A stretch of 64,000 nucleotides of DNA from Lewinellaceae bacterium (lineage in GTDB: Bacteria; Bacteroidota; Bacteroidia; Chitinophagales; Saprospiraceae): contig JACJYD010000003.1 in the NCBI GenBank assembly GCA_020636275.1, positions 62,001-126,000 of the forward strand, written 5' to 3'. Below are positions 37,265 to 44,699 of the stretch, piece after piece (position 1 is the first letter of the stretch; each line of letters begins with the position of its first letter). Position numbers and translations under genes: made by a program. The notes under the pieces are model-generated. The model worked only from the letters and a program-made list of their open reading frames with translations. It ran no database searches and was not told the origin of the DNA.

Positions 37265-38359
37265 TTACCGTTCTCCATCGATGGCCATTTTCTCGAAATC
37301 GGCCAGGTTACAGATCATATCGTAGGAGTAGCGGATAAATAGTTTACCTACCTCGTATTTTTTGAAAGGGGCGACCTTTTCGCCCATCGCCAGCCGCACC
37401 AGGGCTTCCGGATGGTTTTGCCCGCAAGCCACGGCCAGGTAGACCCAGGCCGGGAAGCGTGGGTTGATCTCGATGAGGTAGATCTTGCCCGTTTTTTCTT
37501 CCTTGATCAGTTCCAGTTCGAGTCCGCCCGCCCATTTGGTCTTGGAAATGAGCTGATCGGCCATTTTGACAAGAGAAGAATCGCCCAGGGAGATGCCGGC
37601 CCAGCCTTTGCCGGAGTCGGTGATGTAGGTCTTCCGCATGGGCACGGCGCCGATCATGCGGCCCCTGCCATCGCCCAGGGCGGTGACGTTCAGCTCCTGC
37701 CCCTTGATGAATTCCTGAATAATGATTGGGGTTCCCCATTTGGCGGCGATCTTGTAAAAATAGGCCTTGGCCTGGTCGAGCGAATGGGCGATCCCCGCTT
37801 CGTAAAACTTACCCTTGATGGCGACGGGATAGTCGAATTTTTTGAGTTTCTCCGTCAATTCGTCGCCGGAAAAGACTTCTTCCGACTTGGGCACGGCAAT
37901 GCCGTATTTTTCGCCGAACTGGAAGAGTTTTCCCTTCAGCCGGGCGTCGAACTGCTCGAGGGTGGGCAGCAGCATATGGATGCCCATTTGCTTCAGTTTG
38001 GGTTGGATCTTGATAAAGGAATAGAGCTCGGCGTCAAAGTTGGGAATGATCACGTCGAGTTGTTCCCGTTCGTGAATGTATTCGATCCGGCTCAGAAGCG
38101 TATCGTGTCCCACAGAAGGGTAGGGGATCTGGTAGGCCTTGTCGACCATTCCGGGCATATAGATACCCGGTTCGAGGTTTTCATAGGCCAGGCCGATGAT
38201 GCGGGCTTCAAATCCGGCGGCTTCTTTTAAGCCCCTGATGACCGGCACGCCGGGTCCCGGGCTGTCGATGTTGTTGAGTCCCGTGACGGCGATGGTCAGT
38301 TTGCGGCGGCCGTTCCGGGCCTTTAGCGTCTTGGTCAATGTCAGGATCTGTTCGTTCAT
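37265..38359 (-). CDS. ATP-grasp ligase
   Basis: 364 residues of the carbamoyl-phosphate-synthetase-like ATP-grasp fold. Visible: an N-terminal pre-ATP-grasp Rossmann-like part (LTIAVTGLNNIDSPGPGVPV), the nucleotide-binding strands (DYPVAIKGKFYEAG at 176-189; IIIQEFIKGQELNV at 212-225) and the metal-binding LIEINPRFPAW (295-305). Such enzymes join a carboxylate to an amine, often an amino acid to a peptide. It overlaps the PqqD-like gene by four bases (ATGA), which argues that the PqqD-like protein presents its substrate. No close named family could be assigned. Confidence 0.82.
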   Translation of the reverse strand: MNEQILTLTKTLKARNGRRKLTIAVTGLNNIDSPGPGVPVIRGLKEAAGFEARIIGLAYENLEPGIYMPGMVDKAYQIPYPSVGHDTLLSRIEYIHEREQLDVIIPNFDAELYSFIKIQPKLKQMGIHMLLPTLEQFDARLKGKLFQFGEKYGIAVPKSEEVFSGDELTEKLKKFDYPVAIKGKFYEAGIAHSLDQAKAYFYKIAAKWGTPIIIQEFIKGQELNVTALGDGRGRMIGAVPMRKTYITDSGKGWAGISLGDSSLVKMADQLISKTKWAGGLELELIKEEKTGKIYLIEINPRFPAWVYLAVACGQNHPEALVRLAMGEKVAPFKKYEVGKLFIRYSYDMICNLADFEKMAIDGER

Positions 38360-38598
38360 TCTTCAATGAGATTATACTGTTTCAGGATCTTGAAGAAGTC
38401 ATAGAGGTCTTTTTCGAGCGTGGTGGGGTCGATCTGGTATTTTTCCTCCAGCGCTTCCTGAATCTCGGTGATCTCCTTTTTTTCTTTGAGCAATTTGAGA
38501 ATATCCACCCCGATGGGGTTGGTGGTGAAGCTCTCGCCGCGGGCGGCGTTGAACACAAACCCGCTTTCACTGGTGGCGATATCGTTTTTCAATTTCAT
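38356..38598 (-). CDS. PqqD-family protein (RiPP recognition element-like)
   Basis: 80 residues with the PqqD fold pattern: an N-terminal beta-hairpin (SGFVFNAARGESFTTNP), GVDILKLLKEKKEITEIQEA and a final helix (LEKDLYDFFKILKQYNLIEE). PqqD-like domains bind leader peptides of ribosomal peptide products and deliver them to tailoring enzymes. It is the first gene of the six-gene operon and is divergent from a LytTR regulator. No obvious precursor peptide was found between 38599 and 38790 or next to the operon; some PqqD-like proteins in Bacteroidota act without a radical SAM partner. Confidence 0.85.
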   Translation of the reverse strand: MKLKNDIATSESGFVFNAARGESFTTNPIGVDILKLLKEKKEITEIQEALEEKYQIDPTTLEKDLYDFFKILKQYNLIEE

Positions 38599-38716
38599 AC
38601 GAGGATCTTTTCAGGTTTGGATGATGGGCGCTCATCTCCCACCGGTGTTACTTTTTTTGCTAAATTGGAGCATCAATTGTTTCGAACTGTCAGACATAAT
38701 GATAACGCACCGGTTT

Positions 38717-38760
38717 AACGTTTAGGTCCAGGCATTCAATGAGGGGACTGAAACGTTCAA
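38717..38760. promoter_or_regulatory. Possible LytTR binding repeats
   Basis: Two direct repeats, AACGTTTAG (38717-38725) and AACGTTCAA (38752-38760), lie in the 192-base region between the divergent PqqD and LytTR genes. The first fits the general LytTR half-site pattern (an A/C-rich triplet, GTT, then N-purine-G/T); the second misses the last position. Spacing of 35 bases is longer than usual. Confidence 0.25.
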
Positions 38761-38790
38761 TCAATGGATTCAAAAATTCAGTAAACGGAC

Positions 38791-39495
38791 ATGGGCCTTA
38801 GCTGCCTGATCTTGGAAGATACCCTGCACAGTGGAAAATTACTTTCCAGTACGTTGTTCAAACTGGAAGGGGTGGAAATAGTGGAAGTTGCGCAGGATTT
38901 GGCGCAGGTCTCCGACTATTACAAGGAGGGAAAGGCCGATGCCGTGTTCTGGGTTGCGGAATCCATCAGCGATGCAGCGGAGGCTTTTTGGCTTGGCTTG
39001 TCTCCGCGGCCGGCGCTGGTCCTGCACAGTTCGAATGCCGATCTGGCGATAACCGCTTTCCGTCTCGGAGCCCTCGATTTTCTTTCTCTTCCGGTTCAGC
39101 TCGACGACCTGCAACGGGCGATGCATCGTGCGGAGGAGTGGGTGGCTTTCCGGAACTGGCAAACCGTTCCGCAGCGGCCTTATTTTTTCGTCAAATCCGA
39201 TTACAGGATCGTGCGCATTCCCCTCGACGAGATCCTGTTCGTCGAAGCACTGGGCGAGTATATTCGCATCACTACGGCCGATCAGAAGGTCGTCACGCTG
39301 TATTCATTGTCCAAACTGGCCGAGTGGCTGCCTCCGCGCAATTTTATCCGCATCCATCGTTCCTACATCATCAACCTCGACAAGGTCAACTTTATTCAAA
39401 ATAACGTAGTCTCCCTCGGCCCCTATCAGTTGCCGATCAGCAAGAACCAACGCAAATCGGTGCTGGATGCCATTCAGAACTACGGGTTGTTGTAA
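38791..39495 (+). CDS. LytTR-family regulator with degenerate receiver domain
   Basis: 234 residues. Residues 3-115 follow the receiver fold (SCLILEDTLHSGKLLSSTLF), but the phospho-Asp position reads DAVFWVAESI and the usual KP motif reads LSLPVQ, so neither the Asp nor the Lys is present. The LytTR DNA-binding domain is at about 130-232 (YRIVRIPLDEILFVEALGEY; NFIRIHRSYIINLDKV). It is divergent from the ATP-grasp operon and has no kinase neighbour, so phosphorylation-independent control of that operon is a plausible inference. Confidence 0.88.
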   Translation: MGLSCLILEDTLHSGKLLSSTLFKLEGVEIVEVAQDLAQVSDYYKEGKADAVFWVAESISDAAEAFWLGLSPRPALVLHSSNADLAITAFRLGALDFLSLPVQLDDLQRAMHRAEEWVAFRNWQTVPQRPYFFVKSDYRIVRIPLDEILFVEALGEYIRITTADQKVVTLYSLSKLAEWLPPRNFIRIHRSYIINLDKVNFIQNNVVSLGPYQLPISKNQRKSVLDAIQNYGLL

Positions 39496-39512
39496 ACGTC
39501 CATGGGCGTCGT

Positions 39513-39881
39513 TCATCGAAGCCCTGGGAAAAAGGCATCCGGAAAATGTTCGATCTTCGGGAGGTAGCCGGGAACGAGCAGCACGGAGATGATATCAAAC
39601 CGGAACGCCCAGTCGTGGCCGGTTTGTCGCATGTATTCCTGGGCGGCATCGGCGAGGAAGCGGCGTTTCCTGGGGGTGACAAAAGCGGCGGGATGGCCGA
39701 ATTTTTCAGTGCGGCGGGTTTTGACCTCCAGGAAGATCAACGTTCCGTTCTTGCGGGCAATGATATCGACTTCGGCGCGGCTGTAGCGCCAATTCTTTTC
39801 CAGGATCTCGTATTCGTTTTTTCGGAGCCAGTCAGTTGCCAGATCTTCTCCTCTTTTTCCGGTTTCGTGATGTTCTGCCAT
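39513..39881 (-). CDS. YraN/UPF0102 family protein
   Basis: 122 residues from MAEHHETGKRGEDLATDWL; the longer reading frame upstream would run into the pgi promoter and is not family-like. The restriction-endonuclease-like core is clear: GEDLATDWLRKNEYEILEKN, then AEVDIIARKNGTLIFLEVK with the D, E and K of a PD-(D/E)XK fold, and the closing RFDIISVLL. The cellular function of YraN remains unclear. It is convergent with the LytTR gene and divergent from pgi. Confidence 0.9.
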   Translation of the reverse strand: MAEHHETGKRGEDLATDWLRKNEYEILEKNWRYSRAEVDIIARKNGTLIFLEVKTRRTEKFGHPAAFVTPRKRRFLADAAQEYMRQTGHDWAFRFDIISVLLVPGYLPKIEHFPDAFFPGLR

Positions 39882-39951
39882 TGATTTCTTTACTATCTTG
39901 GCGGGGGCTGGTGTAAGCAAGATACACAGCTTTCCAGAAAAAAGCATCAAG

Positions 39952-41259
39952 ATGAAAACCTTAACTTTCGACGCTACGCACGCACGTTCTTTTTTGCACG
40001 AACACGAATTCCAGTTCCTGGCCGACCAGATCGAGGCGGCAGCTCGCCTGCTGGAGCGCAAATCGGGACCGGGGAACGATTTTTTGGGCTGGCTGGACCT
40101 CCCGCTCGACTACAACCGCTTTGAATTCGAAGCGATCCGGGAAGCTGCGGCTCAGATCCGGACTCAATCCGAAGTGCTGGTGGTCATCGGTATTGGAGGG
40201 TCCTACCTGGGCGCCCAGGCGGCGATCACTTTTCTTCAACATACTTTTTACAACCAGTTGCCCGCTGCCAAACGCGGCGGCCCCGAGATCCACTTCGCCG
40301 GCACCAACCTGTCGGGCACCTACCTGGAACACCTGATCGAGCTGATCGGGGAACGGGATTTCTCCGTCAATGTCGTATCCAAATCCGGCACGACCACCGA
40401 GCCGGCCATCGCCTTCCGGGCCTTGAAAGGGATCCTGGAAAAAAGATACGGCAAGGACGGCGCCCGCAAGCGCATTTTTGCCACTACCGATAAGGAACGC
40501 GGCGCGCTGAAGCAATTGGCCGACCAGGAGGGCTACGCTACTTTCGTGGTGCCCGACGATGTGGGCGGACGCTTTTCCGTGCTCACTGCCGTTGGCTTGT
40601 TGCCCATCGCTGTGGCGGGGATCGATATCAAGGCCTTGCTGGAGGGGGCGGCTGCTGCCGAATCCCGGTTCCGGGCGCCCTATTCCGAAAATCCCTGCTA
40701 CCAGTACGTAGCTGCCCGCAACGCCCTGCACCGCAAAGGGCGCGATATTGAGATGTTCATTTACTACGAGCCCCGGCTTTATCATGTGGCCGAGTGGTGG
40801 AAACAACTCTACGGCGAAAGCGAGGGCAAGGACGGTAAAGGGATCTTTCCCACCGCCGCCGGCTTTACGACCGACCTTCACTCGTTGGGGCAGTATATCC
40901 AGGACGGCAAACGACACCTGTTCGAAACCCTGCTGGAAATAGAAAACCCGGGCAGTACGATCCAGGTGGAAACCGACCCGGAGAACCTGGACGGTCTGAA
41001 CTACCTGGCAGGCAAGAGCCTGAATTTCATCAACCAAAAAGCCGCGGAAGGCACGCTGGAGGCCCATCGCGACGGCGGTGTACCCAACCTGATCGTCCGC
41101 ATTCCGGAGGCCACGGCGTTCCACCTGGGGTGTTTGTTCTTTTTCTTTGAAAAAGCCTGCGCCGTCAGCGGCTATCTCCTGGGTGTCAATCCGTTCGACC
41201 AGCCGGGTGTGGAGGCGTATAAGAAAAATATGTTCCGGCTGTTGGGCAAACCTGAGTAA
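39952..41259 (+). CDS. pgi: Glucose-6-phosphate isomerase
   Basis: 435 residues from MKTLTFDATHARSF, the short bacterial form. It interconverts glucose-6-phosphate and fructose-6-phosphate in glycolysis and gluconeogenesis. SIS-domain motifs: VVIGIGGSYLGAQAA, VNVVSKSGTTTEPAIAFR and the PGI signature around FPTAAGFTTDLHSLGQYIQD; the C-terminal Lys region is NPFDQPGVEAYKKNMF. The gene next to it encodes a second, distantly related isomerase. Confidence 0.95.
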   Translation: MKTLTFDATHARSFLHEHEFQFLADQIEAAARLLERKSGPGNDFLGWLDLPLDYNRFEFEAIREAAAQIRTQSEVLVVIGIGGSYLGAQAAITFLQHTFYNQLPAAKRGGPEIHFAGTNLSGTYLEHLIELIGERDFSVNVVSKSGTTTEPAIAFRALKGILEKRYGKDGARKRIFATTDKERGALKQLADQEGYATFVVPDDVGGRFSVLTAVGLLPIAVAGIDIKALLEGAAAAESRFRAPYSENPCYQYVAARNALHRKGRDIEMFIYYEPRLYHVAEWWKQLYGESEGKDGKGIFPTAAGFTTDLHSLGQYIQDGKRHLFETLLEIENPGSTIQVETDPENLDGLNYLAGKSLNFINQKAAEGTLEAHRDGGVPNLIVRIPEATAFHLGCLFFFFEKACAVSGYLLGVNPFDQPGVEAYKKNMFRLLGKPE

Positions 41260-41317
41260 TCCAGGTCGCGACAAAAATAGATAGTGCGTCATCGGCGCGC
41301 CGTAAAAAAACATCCTT

Positions 41318-42313
41318 ATGATGAAACAACTAATAGAGGGGTTCTCCATGCAGATCCGGGAAGCTTTGGCGATCGGCAGGAATGCAGCGATCCATGCGGG
41401 TAAGGACGAAATTAAGCAGGTAGTAGTAGCAGGCATGGGCGGCTCCGGGATCGGCGCTGATTTTGTAGCGGCATTCACCGGAGCAGAATGCAAGGTCCCC
41501 TTTCTGGTGGTGAAAGAATATGTCCTGCCTGCGTTTGTGGGCAAGGGCACCGTACTCATCGCCTCGTCCTATTCCGGGAACACGGAAGAAACCCTGGCGG
41601 CTTGCCGGCAGGGGATGGAAAGCGGCGCGCGGATCATTGCGGTCACTTCCGGCGGAAAACTGGCGGAGTGGGCACAGCAATATGGTTGGGATCAGGTGTT
41701 GCTGCCAAAGGGACAACCGGCGCCGCGGGCCTGCCTGGGTTACTCCCTGGTTGCCCAACTTTCGGTACTGGAAAAGCTGGGGTTGATCGGGCCGCAGGTT
41801 TTGAAGGAAGTGGAGGGATCGGCTGATTTTCTGGAATCCTTGCAGGATGAATTTCACGAAAAAGCTGCGCAGATCGCAGGTTTTCTGCAGGGAAAGATCC
41901 CGGTGCTGTATTCGACCAATGTGCTGGAGCCGGTCATCGTGCGTTTCCGGCAGCAGTTGGCGGAGAATGCCAAGATGTTGTCGTGGCACCACGTCGTTCC
42001 GGAGATGAACCACAACGAGCTGGTGGGCTGGCGGCGCGACCAACCCGGGTTGGCGGCGCTTTTTTTCCGGCATCCCGGCGAGTCGGCAGCCAATGAGTTG
42101 CGAATGAACATTACCCGGGATGTGGTCAGCGAATTTGCAGCGTCCAGGCTGGACCTGCATGCGAAAGGCAAAAACCTGGTCGAGCAGACGCTTTACTTCG
42201 TCCATCTCGTCGACTGGATTTCCTGGTATTTGGCGGAGATGCAAGGCCTCGATGCGATGGAGATCCGCATCATCGATTTTCTGAAAGAAAAAATGGCCAC
42301 GGCAAAGCAGTAA
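41318..42313 (+). CDS. Bifunctional phosphoglucose/phosphomannose isomerase
   Basis: 331 residues with two SIS domains in the PGI/PMI arrangement: VVVAGMGGSGIGADFVAAF, IASSYSGNTEETLAA, ARIIAVTSGGKLAEWA and the C-terminal domain with LSWHHVVPEMNHNELVGW. The family isomerises both glucose-6-phosphate and mannose-6-phosphate. It lies 58 bases downstream of pgi on the same strand, so the two may share a transcript. The second enzyme may chiefly supply mannose for envelope sugars. Confidence 0.9.
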   Translation: MMKQLIEGFSMQIREALAIGRNAAIHAGKDEIKQVVVAGMGGSGIGADFVAAFTGAECKVPFLVVKEYVLPAFVGKGTVLIASSYSGNTEETLAACRQGMESGARIIAVTSGGKLAEWAQQYGWDQVLLPKGQPAPRACLGYSLVAQLSVLEKLGLIGPQVLKEVEGSADFLESLQDEFHEKAAQIAGFLQGKIPVLYSTNVLEPVIVRFRQQLAENAKMLSWHHVVPEMNHNELVGWRRDQPGLAALFFRHPGESAANELRMNITRDVVSEFAASRLDLHAKGKNLVEQTLYFVHLVDWISWYLAEMQGLDAMEIRIIDFLKEKMATAKQ

Positions 42314-42768
42314 CAGGCGGTCCAACACTATTGGAGGGAGAAATGCAAAGGGAAACTTGCAAAACGGGTATTTCTCTCGCTCCCTCGAAAGGCCGGACCC
42401 AACTCTTTGGACGTGGAAACGGATTTCCACTTCTATCCGGCATTGCTCCTGATTCGACTTTTCGCCAGGACTAGTTATGATGGCGTGTGTAACCAGTGTT
42501 CCATAGTGCGAAAGTAACTTTGTGTTTATTAGTGTTTGGGTCTGTACCACTTTTGTCCGTGGCCTCCAGCACCATCATCAGCGCGGGAAAAGCGAAGGAG
42601 CAAAAATGATTCGGATGTAAATATTAAACATTTATTTAATTCATGCAAGCCTTTTCCGGATTTTTTCTCCTGTGAAAAAAAACACCTGCTATTTTGAAAT
42701 ATCACTTCAATGCCTAACTTTGCGGAACCATTTTCGAAAGGCTTTTGTTGGCCTTTTCGGAATATCCT
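42314..42768. other. 455-base intergenic region before tRNA-Leu, possibly structured
   Basis: No convincing coding sequence. A perfect 7-bp hairpin, GTGGAAA-CGGA-TTTCCAC, lies at 42413-42430, and GAGGGAG (42334-42340) pairs with CTCCCTC (42380-42386) with a partly complementary interior. The last 170 bases are AT-rich and probably hold the tRNA promoter. I recognise no known RNA family. Confidence 0.4.
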
Positions 42769-42852
42769 GCCCAGATGGTGGAATTGGTAGACACGCTACT
42801 TTGAGGGGGTAGTGCTCGTAAGGGTGTGCAGGTTCGAATCCTGTTCTGGGCA
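42769..42852 (+). tRNA. tRNA-Leu (anticodon GAG)
   Basis: 84 bases with acceptor stem GCCCAGA/TCTGGGC, D-arm region GGAATTGGTAGAC, anticodon stem CTACT/GGTAG around loop TTGAGGG (anticodon GAG), a class II long variable arm and T-arm CAGGTTCGAATCCTG. The discriminator base is A and the CCA end is not encoded (ACA follows). A terminator follows directly. Confidence 0.96.
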
Positions 42853-42858
42853 CAAAAG

Positions 42859-42892
42859 AAAAGGCGAATGCAGTACGACGCATTCGCCTTTT
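42859..42892 (+). terminator. Terminator after tRNA-Leu
   Basis: A 13-bp perfect stem (42859-42871 with 42880-42892, AAAAGGCGAATGC and its complement) with an eight-base loop and five T in a row at 42889-42893. It lies between the tRNA and the adaptor gene. Confidence 0.88.
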
Positions 42893-42909
42893 TCATTAGC
42901 TTCGCTATC

Positions 42910-44169
42910 ATGCCTTCATCCAACGACCATCATCGCGAACCGGCAGATGAACTGCTGGGTGGTTTTGCGGTCGGCAAAGCCCGTTGGATCCTTATTTTCC
43001 TGTTTGGTTTATTTGCGCTGTTCTTTCTGTTGACCTGGTTGATCCGGTATCCGGACATCTTCACGATCCGGGTCATGGTCCGGGCGACCGACCGGGTGGA
43101 GCGGTACACGGCTGCTTTTGCGGGTCAAATCGCGGAGATCCCCGTTGAAAACGGGCAGGAAGTCGATTCCGGGGCGGTCCTGCTGGTATGGAAACACGGC
43201 GGCGCCTGGCGGGATATCCTGGCCCTCGGAACCTCGCCCGTTCCAGCGGCAGATCCCGGTATTCAGCAGATCGATGCGCTGAACCTGGGTGAATTGGAGA
43301 GTCAGTGGGCTATCGCACGCAGTGCCTGGGCCGATTACCGCACGGAGTTGCTTACGGCCCGCTCCGATCGGTTGTCGCCAGGCACCCTTCGGCAGATAAA
43401 ATTACTGGACAGTGTGGAGCTCACTCTCTTTCGTCGCCGGGCGACGCTGGACGAGCAGGTGAATCTGGCCGAGGCCGACTGGCAGCGTTACCAGCGCCTG
43501 GCCGAGCAAAATACCGCGAGCCGGGAGGCCTTGGATGAAGCCGAGCGAAAATACCTGGAAACCCGGGAAACCCGGGAAGCCATCGAGTCCGAATTATACC
43601 GGGTGGCTCTACAGCGGGAGGCCCTCGAAAAAGAGCAACTGGACCTGGCCCTGCAGGACAGCAAAGTCCTCCGGCAGAAAATGGAATCCTGGGACCGGGA
43701 GTGGCGGACGCTTCAGGCGCTCCGGCAAGATTGGATCGAACGCTATTTGGTGCGATCCCGGCAGGCGGGCCGGGTGGTGTTCAGCCGGCCGCTTGAGCCC
43801 CTTCAATGGCTGGAAGAGGGTGAACCTACCCTGGCGCTGGCCCTTGATCATTCGCCCCTGGCCTGGCAAGCTCGTGGGTGGCTGCCCGCCCGCGGTGCAG
43901 GCCGCGTTGAAACCGGAGCCGAAGTCCAGCTTCGCCTCGACGCTTTCCCCTATGAAGAATATGGCTGCCTGGATGGGAAATTGGTCTCTGTTTCCCCTCT
44001 TTCAGAAAATGAATCCTTCCTTGTGGAAATTGCCCTGCCGGATTCTCTTATTACCGATACGGGCCAGACCTTGCCAGTGAAGGCTGAAATGCCAGCAACG
44101 GCGCGGATCTTTTCTTCCAAAAAGCGCTTGCTTCAACGCATGTTGGAGGGGTTCCGTAAACTGAAGTAA
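42910..44169 (+). CDS. HlyD-family membrane fusion (adaptor) protein
   Basis: 419 residues from MPSSNDHHREPADELLGG; an upstream in-frame start would lie inside the tRNA. One membrane helix at about 23-46 (WILIFLFGLFALFFLLTWLI), then a biotinyl-lipoyl-like half (QIAEIPVENGQEVDSGAVLL), a long alpha-hairpin coiled coil (about 130-265) and the returning barrel strands (YLVRSRQAGRVVFSRPLEP). This is the adaptor arrangement of type I secretion and peptidase-ABC exporters in Bacteroidota. No ABC transporter or TolC-like gene is adjacent, so it is an orphan here. It is followed 32 bases on by a lipoprotein gene. Confidence 0.85.
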   Translation: MPSSNDHHREPADELLGGFAVGKARWILIFLFGLFALFFLLTWLIRYPDIFTIRVMVRATDRVERYTAAFAGQIAEIPVENGQEVDSGAVLLVWKHGGAWRDILALGTSPVPAADPGIQQIDALNLGELESQWAIARSAWADYRTELLTARSDRLSPGTLRQIKLLDSVELTLFRRRATLDEQVNLAEADWQRYQRLAEQNTASREALDEAERKYLETRETREAIESELYRVALQREALEKEQLDLALQDSKVLRQKMESWDREWRTLQALRQDWIERYLVRSRQAGRVVFSRPLEPLQWLEEGEPTLALALDHSPLAWQARGWLPARGAGRVETGAEVQLRLDAFPYEEYGCLDGKLVSVSPLSENESFLVEIALPDSLITDTGQTLPVKAEMPATARIFSSKKRLLQRMLEGFRKLK

Positions 44170-44201
44170 CTATTCCATCAACCATCAAATTTATTCGCTG
44201 T

Positions 44202-44615
44202 ATGAAAATTCAAAAAATGGCCTTGCTGGCCTCTTTCCTCGGCTTGCTGTTTTCCAGTTGTACGATCTACGAAGACGGCCCTCTTTTTTCTCTTCTTTCC
44301 AAAAAACAACGCATTGCCAATGTATGGGTTGCCGAACGGGTGACGGATCCGAACGGTAATGAGATTACCGATAGTTATAGTTCCTGGACCTGGACTTTCA
44401 CCGAAGACGGGGAGGCCACGGTAAGCTACAAGATCGTGGTCGATATCGTCGTTCACGGGACCTGGAATCTGCTCGACAACGGAGCGATCTTTCAGTTGAT
44501 CAGCAACGAGTTGTTGGGGCAAAATATCGAGGAATACGACATTCTCCGCCTGACGGATAAAGAGTTTTGGGTTCGGGCTGCGGATGGTACGGTATTTCGC
44601 TTGAAAGCAAAATAG
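44202..44615 (+). CDS. Lipocalin-like lipoprotein
   Basis: 137 residues with a lipoprotein signal (MALLASFLGLLFSSC, lipobox Cys at residue 20). The mature part is a small beta-rich domain (IANVWVAERVTDPNGNEIT, WTWTFTEDGEATVSYK, GTWNLLDNGAIFQLI, YDILRLTDKEFWVRA) resembling the lipocalin-like domains common in Bacteroidota. Function unknown. It is probably co-transcribed with the adaptor gene before it. Confidence 0.75.
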   Translation: MKIQKMALLASFLGLLFSSCTIYEDGPLFSLLSKKQRIANVWVAERVTDPNGNEITDSYSSWTWTFTEDGEATVSYKIVVDIVVHGTWNLLDNGAIFQLISNELLGQNIEEYDILRLTDKEFWVRAADGTVFRLKAK

Positions 44616-44640
44616 GACTGACGGGCTATCCTGAAAACAG

Positions 44641-44672
44641 AAAAGGATCGTCGTGCAAACGGCGATCCTTTT
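44641..44672. terminator. Bidirectional terminator between lipoprotein gene and gyrB
   Basis: A 13-bp stem with one G-T pair (44641-44653 with 44660-44672) and a six-base loop, flanked by A and T runs, lies between two convergent genes. Confidence 0.85.
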
Positions 44673-44699
44673 TCTATTTAGAAAACAGTCGGGTAGCTT

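Noticed and set aside
39961..41559. A 532-residue minus-strand frame across pgi
   Set aside because: It is antisense to two well supported isomerase genes.
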